Assembly: GCA_036389035.1 (NCBI GenBank)
Contig: DASVQQ010000017.1
Span: forward strand, 1-64,000
Length of the DNA stretch: 64,000 nucleotides
Origin: Jatrophihabitans sp.
GTDB lineage: Bacteria; Actinomycetota; Actinomycetes; Mycobacteriales; Jatrophihabitantaceae
Reading direction: 5' to 3'
The position numbers and the translations under genes are program-made. Positions 36,811 through 45,177 of this stretch are shown in pieces. Position 1 is the first letter of the stretch. Each line of letters opens with the position of its first letter. The notes under the pieces are model-generated. The model was not told the DNA's origin and ran no database searches. It saw nothing but the letters and a program-made list of their open reading frames with translations.

Positions 36811-38510
36811 GGGCTATCCACTTCCAGTAGCGATCCCGCCATGACGAGATCGAGGACGGTTTCCTCATTCAGTTCACCGGCCGGCGCCTCGCGCACGACC
36901 CGGCCCTCACGCATGACGATCACGCGGTCCGCCAGGCCCAGAACCTCGGGCACCTCGCTGGAGACCATGAGCACGCCCATGCCGTCATCAGCCATCCGGC
37001 GGATGACCCGGTAGAGATCCGCCCTGGCGCCGACGTCCACCCCGCGGGTGGGCTCGTCCAGCAGCAGCAGGCGGGTGCCGGAGGATCGCCGAGACCGTCC
37101 GGATTGCAGTGGGGCCTCGCCGGCGGGGTTCAGCAGCCAGCGGCCGAGGACGACCTTCTGCTGGTTGCCGCCGGACAGCGTCTTCACCGGCCGGTCGACC
37201 CCGCGCGGATGCAGGGCGAGCAGGTCGGCGATCTCGGCGGACGCGGCGCGCTCGGCGCCGGCCCTGGTCATCCCACCCTTTGCGTAGCGGGAGAAAGTGG
37301 CCAGGGTGACGTTGCGGTAGATCCTGTCCTCCAGCACCAGCGCCTGGCTCTTGCGCTCCTCCGGCGCCAGCCCGAGACCGGCCCGCACGGCGCTGGCCAC
37401 CTGACCCGGTGGCAGCTTGCGACCGTCCAGGCGCACCTCGCCGCTGGTGGGCTTGCGGGCGCCGTAGATGGTCTCCAGCAGCTCCGAGCGCCCTGACCCG
37501 ACCAGCCCCGCGATGCCCACGATCTCACCCGCGCGCACCGACAGGGACACGTCGACGAACTCGCCCGCCCGGGTCAGCCCGGTCACCTCGAGCAACGCCG
37601 GGCTCCCGCCGGTGCTCTCCCCCCGCTCGGTGACCCCGGCTCGCTCGGTGGCCCCGGCTCGTTCGGTGACCTCGGCTCGTTGGGTGACCTCGAGGAGCTC
37701 GGCGCGCCGGGCCCGCTCCGGAAAGACGTACTCGATGCTGCGGCCGGTCATCCGGGTGACCAGCTCGTCGGTCCTGGTGGTGCGGGCCGGCAGGTTCACC
37801 GCCGAGGTGCGACCGTCCTTGAGCACGGTCACCCGGTCACCGATCTCGCGGATCTCCTCCAGCCGGTGGGAGATGTAGATGACCGCGATGCCGCGCGCGG
37901 TGAGGTCGCGGATGACCCGGAACAGGTTCGCCACCTCGTCGTGGGCCAGGACCGCGCTGGGCTCGTCCATGACGAGCAGTTGAGCGTCGTGGGACAGCGC
38001 CCGTCCCATGCTCACGATCTGCTTGGCGGCGGCGGGCAGCCGCCCGACCTTGCGGTTCACCGGGATGTCGCCGTGGCCGAGCCGACCTAGCACGGCGGCT
38101 GCCTCGGCCCGCATCCGGCCGCGGCGCACGAAGCCGGCCGCGGCCTGCTCGTGCCCCAGAAAGATGTTCTCGGCCACCGTCAGGTCATCGACGAGGTCCA
38201 GCTCCTGGTAGATCGTGGCGATGCCCGCCTTGGTGGCGGCCTGCGGCCCGCTGAACGAGGTCTCCTCGCCGTGCCAGAGCAACGAGCCGGAGTCCGGGCG
38301 GTGCACGCCCGCCAGCACCTTGATCAGGGTCGACTTGCCGGCGCCGTTCTGCCCGAGCAGGCAGTGCACCTCGCCGGCCAGCACCTCCAGCTCGACCCCG
38401 TCCAGGGCTCGGACGCCGGGAAAGGTCTTCACGATGCCGGTGAGCCGCAGCAGCGGCGTCTCGGCGCCACCGGCGGCGGGCTGGGCGGTGGTCATGGCGT
38501 TCTCGGTCAT
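36807..38510 (-). CDS. Sugar ABC transporter ATPase with two ABC domains, RbsA type
   Basis: A 567-residue fused ATPase. Domain 1 has GQNGAGKSTLIK (Walker A), GIATIYQELDLVDDLTVAENIFLG and LLVMDEPSAVL. Domain 2 has the degenerate loop GLVGSGRSELLE that is usual for this family, LSGGNQQKVVLGRWLL and LLLLDEPTRGVDVGARADLY. Two oddities occur. The inter-domain linker is made of VTERAG-like repeats. About 16 extra residues (PAGEAPLQSGRSRRSSG) lie between GRWLLN and Walker B, where relatives have a short turn. The ATG overlaps the dehydrogenase stop; a second ATG at 38495 is possible. Confidence 0.92.
   Translation of the reverse strand: MTENAMTTAQPAAGGAETPLLRLTGIVKTFPGVRALDGVELEVLAGEVHCLLGQNGAGKSTLIKVLAGVHRPDSGSLLWHGEETSFSGPQAATKAGIATIYQELDLVDDLTVAENIFLGHEQAAAGFVRRGRMRAEAAAVLGRLGHGDIPVNRKVGRLPAAAKQIVSMGRALSHDAQLLVMDEPSAVLAHDEVANLFRVIRDLTARGIAVIYISHRLEEIREIGDRVTVLKDGRTSAVNLPARTTRTDELVTRMTGRSIEYVFPERARRAELLEVTQRAEVTERAGATERAGVTERGESTGGSPALLEVTGLTRAGEFVDVSLSVRAGEIVGIAGLVGSGRSELLETIYGARKPTSGEVRLDGRKLPPGQVASAVRAGLGLAPEERKSQALVLEDRIYRNVTLATFSRYAKGGMTRAGAERAASAEIADLLALHPRGVDRPVKTLSGGNQQKVVLGRWLLNPAGEAPLQSGRSRRSSGTRLLLLDEPTRGVDVGARADLYRVIRRMADDGMGVLMVSSEVPEVLGLADRVIVMREGRVVREAPAGELNEETVLDLVMAGSLLEVDSP
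37624..37691 (-). repeat. 18-base tandem repeat encoding an inter-domain linker
   Basis: About 3.8 units of 18 bases (such as 37638-37655, 37656-37673 and 37674-37691) encode VTERAG-type hexapeptides between the two ABC domains. Units differ by a few bases. Repeat number probably varies between strains without affecting function. Confidence 0.7.
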
Positions 38511-39610
38511 GCCGGCACCTCGATCCAGGTCTGGGACGCGGCCGCGTCCATCACCGCTTGGGTCAGGACCGCGGCCCGCAGCCCGTCGGCGAACAGCGGC
38601 AGCCCGTCGGGGGCGTGCCCGGCCACTGCGGCGTAGACGTCGCAGACATAGGCGTTGAAGGCGTCCTGGTAGCCCTGCGGGTGACCCGCCGGCAGCCGCG
38701 AGTAGGTAGAGGCAGGTTGGCCGAAGACCTCCGTGCCGCGCATCAGGACGACGTTCTGGTCGCGGGCGCCCATCCACAGCGCGTCGGGCGCCTCCTGGTC
38801 GAAGGAGTACGAGGCGTCGGGGCCGTCGAAGGAGAACCACAGGCGGTTCTTGCGGCCGGGAGTCACCTGGGACACCACCACCGAGCCCATGGCGCCGCGG
38901 TCGGTCTGGAAGACGACGACCGCGCCATCCTCCGTGCCGGGGTCGGTGCGGTCCTCAGTGCCGTCACCGAGGTGCCGCTCCTTGTAGGCGCTGCCCAGCT
39001 GCGCGGCGAGCCGGACGATCCGGTGCCCGGTCGTGAACTCCATCAGGTCGCACCAGTGCACGCCGATGTCGCCGAACGCGCGCGAGGCGCCGCCCAGCGC
39101 GGGATCCATCCGCCAGTTCGTCGCGTCGCTGGCAGACAGCCAGTCCTGCAGGTAGGTGCCGTGCAGCAGCCACAACGGGCCGGCCGCGTCGCGGGCGATC
39201 CGGTTGCGGGCCTCGCGAACCGAGGAGTAGAAGCGGTAGACGAACGGCACGCTGGCCACCCGCCCGGCCTCGCCGGCCAGTTCGGTCAGGCGCTGGGCGT
39301 CGGACACCGAGGTCGCCAGCGGCTTCTCGCAGATCACGTGCTTGCCGGCGGCCAGCGCGGCCTGCGCCATCTCGGTGTGCGTCCGGTTGGGAGTGCAGAT
39401 GTGCACGACGTCGACGTCCGGCGCCGCCAGCAGCTCGGCGAGATCCGCCGCGCCCCGCCGGGCCCCCATAGCCCGCACGCCGCTGGCCGTGGTGGCAGCG
39501 CCGCTGCCGAGCACGGCCGCCACCTCGCCGCCGGCGGCTCGCACCGCATGCGCGTGCACCCCGGCGATGAAGCCGGTCCCCACGATCGCGGCCTGCATGC
39601 CGGCGGTCAT
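38507..39610 (-). CDS. Gfo/Idh/MocA family oxidoreductase (second sugar locus)
   Basis: A 367-residue NAD(P)-dependent sugar or inositol dehydrogenase-like protein. The nucleotide-binding motif is AAIVGTGFIAGVHAHAV and the catalytic EKP lies in AAGKHVICEKPLATSV. The C-terminal domain has RAFGDIGVHWCDLMEFTTGHRI. It is the first gene of the operon that continues with ATPase, permease and binding protein, so it probably oxidises the imported sugar. The isomerase further down would act on its product. Confidence 0.9.
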   Translation of the reverse strand: MTAGMQAAIVGTGFIAGVHAHAVRAAGGEVAAVLGSGAATTASGVRAMGARRGAADLAELLAAPDVDVVHICTPNRTHTEMAQAALAAGKHVICEKPLATSVSDAQRLTELAGEAGRVASVPFVYRFYSSVREARNRIARDAAGPLWLLHGTYLQDWLSASDATNWRMDPALGGASRAFGDIGVHWCDLMEFTTGHRIVRLAAQLGSAYKERHLGDGTEDRTDPGTEDGAVVVFQTDRGAMGSVVVSQVTPGRKNRLWFSFDGPDASYSFDQEAPDALWMGARDQNVVLMRGTEVFGQPASTYSRLPAGHPQGYQDAFNAYVCDVYAAVAGHAPDGLPLFADGLRAAVLTQAVMDAAASQTWIEVPA

Positions 39611-39741
39611 CCGCGCGTCCGATCCACGCGCCTCGAGCGCAGGGAGCAGCCGTAAGGCCGGTCCTTGCCGCTGCGGATCAGTTCCATGCGGTAGCCCCTC
39701 TCACCGGTGACGCCGTGTGTGGTACGGGTTGTGTGCTCCGC

Positions 39742-39771
39742 ACGCTATTGCACGTGAGATGCGAAAGTCAA
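39742..39771 (-). promoter_or_regulatory. Candidate promoter for the second sugar operon
   Basis: On the minus strand TTGACT (39771-39766) is followed after 18 bases by TAGCGT (39747-39742), about 130 bases ahead of the dehydrogenase start. The A+T-rich stretch just upstream (about 39772-39870, rich in TTAAC, GTAA and TTACTTAAC words) is the likely regulator and divergent-promoter region for the ROK gene. The 292-base gap holds no gene. Confidence 0.42.
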
Positions 39772-39902
39772 CGATAAGGCTTAACAAACGAGCCGTAATC
39801 CGCCACACATTGGTAATTTGAGCGTAACTTTTACCTGAGACTTACTTAACTCGTCTTCAACGGGTCCATGCAAAGATCTGACGCGACGAAACGAGGTGAC
39901 GC

Positions 39903-41189
39903 ATGAGCACGAAGGAGCTAGCGGAAGGCCTGGCCGCCGAGCAGGTCGACTCCCTTGCCGCGGTACTTGCCGCCGTGCGCGGCGGCGGGCTGCCGACCCG
40001 CCCGGATCTCACGAGGCGCCTTGGCCTGGGCCGCAATGTCGTCAGCCAGCGGGTGACCCAGCTGATCGACGCCGGCCTGCTCGACGAAGGCCGGCTGGCG
40101 CCGTCGACCGGGGGGCGGCCCTCCCGTGAGCTGCGCTTTCGCGCCGAGGTCGGCTGCCTGCTCGTGGCCGAGCTGGGCGCGACCGAGCTGCAGGCCGGCC
40201 TCAGCGACCTGGACGGGGTGCCGCTGGCCCAGCGGACCGAGGCCTGCGACGTCGCGGCCGGCCCGGAAGCCACTTTGGCCCGGCTCGAGCAGATCTTTGA
40301 CGAGCTGCTGGCCGACCGGCCGGTCCCGGTGCCGGTGTGGGGTGTCGGGATCGGGCTGCCCGGGCCGGTCGAGTTCTCCAAGGGACGCCCGATCGCGCCC
40401 CCGATCATGCCCGGCTGGGACGGCTACCCGGTGCGCGACCGGCTCTCAGCCACCTATCAGGCGCCGGCCTGGGTCGACAACGACGTCAACGTCATGGCCC
40501 TGGGCGAGCTGCGCACCGGAATAGGCCGCAACGAGCTGGAACTGCTCTACGTCAAGGTGGGCACCGGAATCGGCGCCGGGCTCATCTCCGCGGGGCGCCT
40601 GCACCGCGGCGCCCAGGGAGCGGCGGGCGACATCGGCCACGTGTCGGTGCTCGACGACGACAGCGTGCTGTGCCGCTGCGGGAACACCGGATGCCTGGAG
40701 GCGCTGGCCGGCGGGTACGCGCTCAGCCGCGACGGGCTGACGGCCGCGCAGTCCGGGCGCAGCGCCGCGCTGGCGCAGGTGCTGGCCGCCACCGGCAGCA
40801 TCACCGCTCGCGACGTGACAGCCGCCGCGGGCGCCGGTGACCCGGCAAGCCTGGCCCTGCTGACCCGGTCGGGCCGGCTGGTCGGCCGGGTGCTGGCGAC
40901 CCTGGTGAACTTCTACAACCCCTCGCTCATCGTCATCGGAGGGCAGGTCAGCTCCGGTGGAGACATCTTTCTCGGTGAGCTGCGTCGAACGGTCTACGGC
41001 CGCTCCACGGCGCTGAGCGCGCGCGATCTGCGGATCAAGACCTCACCGCTCGGTGACCGCGCCGGGCTGCTGGGCGCGGCGTTCCTGGTGGCTGACCAGC
41101 TCTTCTCCCCCGAATGCCTCGGCCAGTGGATCTCCAACGGCTCACCGGCCGGACGGCCCGACCTGTCCGACGACGGCGTCGCCGCCTGA
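39903..41189 (+). CDS. ROK family transcriptional regulator (second sugar locus)
   Basis: A 428-residue ROK regulator. The winged helix (about 15-75) contains RPDLTRRLGLGRNVVSQRVTQLI. The kinase-like domain has VGIGLPGPVEF, VGTGIGAGLISAGRLHRGAQG, the zinc motif CRCGNTGCLEALAGG and LIVIGGQVSSGG. The ATG follows GAGGTGA. It is divergent from the dehydrogenase/ABC operon and is its probable sugar-responsive repressor. Confidence 0.92.
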   Translation: MSTKELAEGLAAEQVDSLAAVLAAVRGGGLPTRPDLTRRLGLGRNVVSQRVTQLIDAGLLDEGRLAPSTGGRPSRELRFRAEVGCLLVAELGATELQAGLSDLDGVPLAQRTEACDVAAGPEATLARLEQIFDELLADRPVPVPVWGVGIGLPGPVEFSKGRPIAPPIMPGWDGYPVRDRLSATYQAPAWVDNDVNVMALGELRTGIGRNELELLYVKVGTGIGAGLISAGRLHRGAQGAAGDIGHVSVLDDDSVLCRCGNTGCLEALAGGYALSRDGLTAAQSGRSAALAQVLAATGSITARDVTAAAGAGDPASLALLTRSGRLVGRVLATLVNFYNPSLIVIGGQVSSGGDIFLGELRRTVYGRSTALSARDLRIKTSPLGDRAGLLGAAFLVADQLFSPECLGQWISNGSPAGRPDLSDDGVAA

Positions 41190-41212
41190 GCCGGTGCGCC
41201 GGCGCCCGGTTG

Positions 41213-41533
41213 TCAGATCCATTGGAAACCGACTGCCTCGTCCAGCAAGTGGATCAGCTCGTGAAGCCTGGCCACCACGGGATCATCCGACATGCCCGCG
41301 AGGATCACGGTGTGCTCAGCAGTGCCGTCGAGAACCTGAACGGCGTAGTGGAAGCCGTCATACACCGGCGCTCCTTGCAGGTCCTCCGGCAGGTGGAAGA
41401 AGTCTGACTCGGTGACGATCCGGCGCACCTGGTCGGCGACCCCGGAATCGAGGCTGGAGGTCTCGACCGGCCCCAACCGCTGGTTCACCCCGGCGAAACC
41501 GCCTGTCTTGTTAACGGTAATCTGCATCATCAA
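41213..41533 (-). CDS. Emfourin-like protealysin inhibitor family protein
   Basis: A 106-residue small beta-rich protein with an N-terminal ITVNKTGGFAGVNQRLG, then VRRIVTESDFFHLPEDL and a final HTVILAGMSDD. This pattern resembles emfourin, the inhibitor of the thermolysin-like protease protealysin. Emfourin genes usually sit next to an M4 metalloprotease; none is seen here. Three Met codons start the frame, so the precise start is uncertain (41533, 41530 or 41527). Confidence 0.65.
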   Translation of the reverse strand: MMMQITVNKTGGFAGVNQRLGPVETSSLDSGVADQVRRIVTESDFFHLPEDLQGAPVYDGFHYAVQVLDGTAEHTVILAGMSDDPVVARLHELIHLLDEAVGFQWI

Positions 41534-41569
41534 TCACGCTTTCGGTGAGAACGGGCAGGCAATAGTTGG

Positions 41570-43318
41570 TCAATCTCGATCGGGGTCGGTGGGCCCGCCG
41601 CTGCTGTCATTGCCCGAGTAGAGAAGCCGCTTGGCGTACTTCCGGTTTCCTCGCTGCCAGTACGGCTCCTGCCAGCTGGCGTCCTCGGTCAGGTAGTCGT
41701 GGGCGCCAGGAGCTCGCCGCGTCAGCCGCTGAGCCCACCACCGGGCGTAGAAGTGGTCGAACACCCTGTTGTACTCGGTAAAATAGACATCGGCGACGTC
41801 GGTGTCACCGGTGATGACCAGCATGTTCTCGTCGTTGCTCGTCGTCGAGGCGGTGGAGAAGTTCGCCGAGCCCGAGATGGTGGTGGGCGTCCGGCTGAGC
41901 GGGCCGAGCAGCAGGATCTTGGTGTGCAGGTACTCAACGTGCTCGTTGAATCCTGTCAGGTGCTCGGCCGCCCAGCCGCTGAGCGAGTCGGGTGTGCCGG
42001 TGGCGCCCACCGCGAGTTGCACCAGCGGGTCCCTCGACCAGACGCGCTGGTTGTTGTCGCGGCGGTTGAGCAGCACGAAGCGCAGCACACCGGGTGTGTG
42101 GGCCTCGGCCAGCCGCGCCTCGAAGTGATCGTCGTCCAGCCCGAACGGCAGGGTGATGTGGGTGCTCGAGGGCGACGCGGCGAAGCCGGTGGCATACCAG
42201 TCCAGCGGGTCGATGGCGGTGCGCGGGCTGAACAGCGTGTGGATGCCCGTGGTGGCGAGCGCCCCGGCGTCGAAAGGGCTGTGGGCGTCGGTCCAGGCCT
42301 TCAGCACCGCCCTGGCCGGATCGCATGACAGCTGCGTCCAGTAGTCGTGGAAGCGCTGCGCCACCTCGGGATCGCGGACCACGTGCCCGACGTTGGAGTG
42401 GCCGAAGATGCCGCCCTGGGTGAGGTTGGTCGATCCGGTCCACACCTGCGCCGGCGCGATCGTGTCGTCACCGCGGCCGGCCCGGCGGTCGGCCCGGATG
42501 ATGAACTTGTTGTGCGCGATCTGGGCGCGGGTGCGCGGGATCAGCACCGAGCGGTCGAAGTCGACCGCCTGCACGGCCGCCTGGATCGCCGCCTCGTTGC
42601 GGTGCCCCTGCTCCCCGTCTGCGTGATAGACGATGCGCACGTCGGCGCCTGCGGCATGCGCCTGCGCGAACGCGGCCAGCACGGTCGGCTCGGTGAACTC
42701 GTAGACGGCGGCCCGGATCGCCACCGACGGCGAAGTGTCGTCGGTGATGAAGGCGATCAGCGCCTCGTGCAGACCGCGGGACAGCCACTTCATGGCCGCG
42801 GCGCGCGTGTCCGGCGGCAGCTTGTCCGGCGGGGCGTTGAACTTGGCGGCGTAGGCCTGGCTGGCCGCCACCCCGCGGTTGAAGTAGACGCCGTGGGCGC
42901 CGGTGCCCGGGTCGTTGGTGGTGATGTCGACCGTGGCCGAGACCGAGTCCCTGCTGGTCAGCTTTCCCGGTGCGCCGTAGCGCGGCACGGCCGTATAGCG
43001 GTACCGGTGTCCCGGCTCGGTGGTGTAGTCGCCCCACCACATGGCCTGGATCGGCTGGGCCTCGGTCTGGTAGATCGCGGTCAGCGCCGGCGCCGGAACC
43101 TGGGACTTGAAGGTCTTGAACCCTGACAGCCAACGGGACTTCTGAGCGGTGAGATCCTCGCGGTGCAAGGCGATTCCCAGGCAGCCGTCCCTGGCCTCAT
43201 CGCTGAGGTCGAAGCCGAAGAAGACCGCGCGACTGCCGGCGATGGCATTGACCGTGAGCCCGCCGTTCTCAACTTGCCGTCGCACAGCAACCCCCAGCCC
43301 GAGTGGCGAGCGCACCAT
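41570..43318 (-). CDS. Phospholipase D-like family protein
   Basis: A 582-residue protein with two PLD active-site regions. The first is AHNKFIIRA followed by VWTGSTNLTQGG (about 300-340). The second is EYLHTKILLLG followed by ISGSANFSTAS (about 480-520). Thus each has an HxK and a downstream GS[TA]N pair. The N-terminal 200 residues form an extra beta-rich domain with NPGTGAHGVYFN-like features. There is no signal peptide. Members include nucleases and phospholipases, and the substrate cannot be told from sequence. The ATG has no clear RBS. Confidence 0.85.
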   Translation of the reverse strand: MVRSPLGLGVAVRRQVENGGLTVNAIAGSRAVFFGFDLSDEARDGCLGIALHREDLTAQKSRWLSGFKTFKSQVPAPALTAIYQTEAQPIQAMWWGDYTTEPGHRYRYTAVPRYGAPGKLTSRDSVSATVDITTNDPGTGAHGVYFNRGVAASQAYAAKFNAPPDKLPPDTRAAAMKWLSRGLHEALIAFITDDTSPSVAIRAAVYEFTEPTVLAAFAQAHAAGADVRIVYHADGEQGHRNEAAIQAAVQAVDFDRSVLIPRTRAQIAHNKFIIRADRRAGRGDDTIAPAQVWTGSTNLTQGGIFGHSNVGHVVRDPEVAQRFHDYWTQLSCDPARAVLKAWTDAHSPFDAGALATTGIHTLFSPRTAIDPLDWYATGFAASPSSTHITLPFGLDDDHFEARLAEAHTPGVLRFVLLNRRDNNQRVWSRDPLVQLAVGATGTPDSLSGWAAEHLTGFNEHVEYLHTKILLLGPLSRTPTTISGSANFSTASTTSNDENMLVITGDTDVADVYFTEYNRVFDHFYARWWAQRLTRRAPGAHDYLTEDASWQEPYWQRGNRKYAKRLLYSGNDSSGGPTDPDRD

Positions 43319-43370
43319 TGTCACAATGCAGTATGAGCGAAGGCGCTTTAGCGGGGAACCCGCTCGCGCG

Positions 43371-44258
43371 TCAGCCGGCCGCGACCAGGGCGCGCAGTTC
43401 CTCGATCCTGGTGTCGGGGTCGGAGAGGTGGCCGCCTTCGGTGTGGACGACGACCGTCGCCCCCGGAACGTGCGAGGCCAGCCAGGCGCCATGACCGGCC
43501 GGGACGAGGACGTCCTGCGAGCCGTAGCGCACGGTGACCGGCACCTTGATCTCGTCGAGGCTGAAGCCCCAGCCGGTGACGAAAGCCAGGTCGTCGTCGA
43601 CCCAACCCCACACTCCGGCCGCATAGGCGCTGCGCATGTCCTCCACGAACACCCGCTGGACGTCGGGGCGGGCGAGCTTGTCCCGGTCGGCGTCGGCGAG
43701 TTGCCAGTCATCGGACAGGATCTTGGACGGATCCTTCGCGATCCGCGCCAGGTCCGCCTCGGCCTGCCGTGCGAGGTTGGGTTGCAGGACCTGCTCACCC
43801 TCGACCGCCCAGCCGAACTCCCGAACGTTCTCCGGATCCATGCCGGCCCACCAGTCCAGGTCCTCGGCGTCGAAGGGCGCCGCGCCGACCCGGCACTCGG
43901 CAGCCGTCACCCGGTCACCGAGCCTGGCCGCCACCGCCAGCACGTGCGGCCCGCCGCCGGACCCGCCGGTGACCGCGAACCGGTCGATGCCCAACGCGTC
44001 GGCGATGGCGGCCACGTCCTCGACGCAATCGACCACCCGCCGCCCCGGCCGGCGGTCTGAGACCCCGTAGCCCGGCCGGTCATAGGTCACCACCCGCAAC
44101 CCGGCGCGGGTGAGCCCGTCCTCGTCCGGGGGACGGCCGAACCGCGAGCCCGGAGTGCCGTGCAGGGCAAGCACCGCAGTGCCGTCCGGGTCACCCCACT
44201 GCGCGACGCCGAGGTCGCGCCCGTCAGCTGCCTTGATGGTGGTCAGTCGGTGTGCCAT
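43371..44258 (-). CDS. Alpha/beta hydrolase
   Basis: A 295-residue alpha/beta-hydrolase fold enzyme. The oxyanion word is ALHGTPGSRFG, the nucleophile elbow is TGGSGGGPHVLA (about residue 98), the acid region is YGSQDVLVPAGHG and the catalytic His lies in TEGGHLSDPD. Substrate unknown. It lies on the minus strand after PLD-like and before the exonuclease on the opposite strand. Confidence 0.88.
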   Translation of the reverse strand: MAHRLTTIKAADGRDLGVAQWGDPDGTAVLALHGTPGSRFGRPPDEDGLTRAGLRVVTYDRPGYGVSDRRPGRRVVDCVEDVAAIADALGIDRFAVTGGSGGGPHVLAVAARLGDRVTAAECRVGAAPFDAEDLDWWAGMDPENVREFGWAVEGEQVLQPNLARQAEADLARIAKDPSKILSDDWQLADADRDKLARPDVQRVFVEDMRSAYAAGVWGWVDDDLAFVTGWGFSLDEIKVPVTVRYGSQDVLVPAGHGAWLASHVPGATVVVHTEGGHLSDPDTRIEELRALVAAG

Positions 44259-44350
44259 TCCAGCGATTCTGCCCGAGATCGCGTTAAGTCGGTGCGCCGA
44301 ATCGATGATCCGGCGTCCAGAGCCGGGTCGGCCGGTGACAGGATCGACGG

Positions 44351-45163
44351 ATGCGCATCGCGACCTGGAACCTGAACTCGGTCAAGGCCCGGCTGCCACG
44401 GCTGCTGTCCTGGCTGGAGCTGCGCCAACCCGACGTCCTGCTGGTCCAGGAGACCAAGGCCACCGAGCAGTCCTGGCCGGCAGCGGAGCTCGAAGCCCAG
44501 GGTTATGAGTCGGCGCACCTGGGCAGCGGCCGGTGGAACGGGGTGGGCATCCTGTCCCGGGTCGGGCTGTCCGACGTCACCCGCGGGCTGCCCGGGCAGC
44601 CGTCCTTCGACGGGGCCGTGGAGGACCGCGCCCTCGGCGCGACCTGCGCCGGCATCAGGCTGTGGTCGCTCTACGTCCCGAACGGCCGGACGGTCGGCCA
44701 CCAGCACTTCGAGTACAAGCTGCGGTTCCTCGACGCGGTCCGCGCCCAGTGCGCGGCGGAGCGGGCCGCGCTCGGCGCCGGCACGCCCTACGGGCTGCTC
44801 GGTGACTTCAACGTGGCGCCTCTGGACCAGGACGTCTGGGACATCGTCGCCTTCGACGGCTCCACCCACGTCAGCGCGCCCGAACGCGCCGCGGTCGCGG
44901 CCATCCAGCAGGCCAGCCCGACCGACCCGCTGGTGGACCTGATGCCGCGTGCCTCGATCGACCCCGAGGACACCCGGCCGCCCTACACCTTCTGGGAGAT
45001 GCGGATGCTCGGCTTCCAGAAGGGCCGGGGCATGCGGATCGACCTGGCGCTGGTCAACGACCCGTTGGTCCGGCGGGTCTCCTCGGCGTGGGTCGACCGG
45101 GACGCCCGGCGGGGCGAGGGCCCGTCTGACCACGCGCCGCTGGTGCTGGACCTGACCGACTAG
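44351..45163 (+). CDS. xthA: Exodeoxyribonuclease III
   Basis: A 270-residue AP endonuclease/exonuclease III of the EEP superfamily. The motifs are MRIATWNLNSVKARL, LLVQETKA (metal Glu), YVPNGRTVG, LLGDFNVAP (Asp-x-Asn) and SDHAPLVLDL (catalytic His). It acts in base-excision repair at abasic sites. AGGA stands about 8 bases before the ATG. It is a single gene with a divergent alpha/beta hydrolase. Confidence 0.93.
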   Translation: MRIATWNLNSVKARLPRLLSWLELRQPDVLLVQETKATEQSWPAAELEAQGYESAHLGSGRWNGVGILSRVGLSDVTRGLPGQPSFDGAVEDRALGATCAGIRLWSLYVPNGRTVGHQHFEYKLRFLDAVRAQCAAERAALGAGTPYGLLGDFNVAPLDQDVWDIVAFDGSTHVSAPERAAVAAIQQASPTDPLVDLMPRASIDPEDTRPPYTFWEMRMLGFQKGRGMRIDLALVNDPLVRRVSSAWVDRDARRGEGPSDHAPLVLDLTD

Positions 45164-45177
45164 CCATCGGCGTCGGG

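Noticed and set aside
36757..37014. Short plus-strand frames in the sugar ABC operon region
   Set aside because: They overlap strongly supported genes antisense and have no RBS or conserved sequence.
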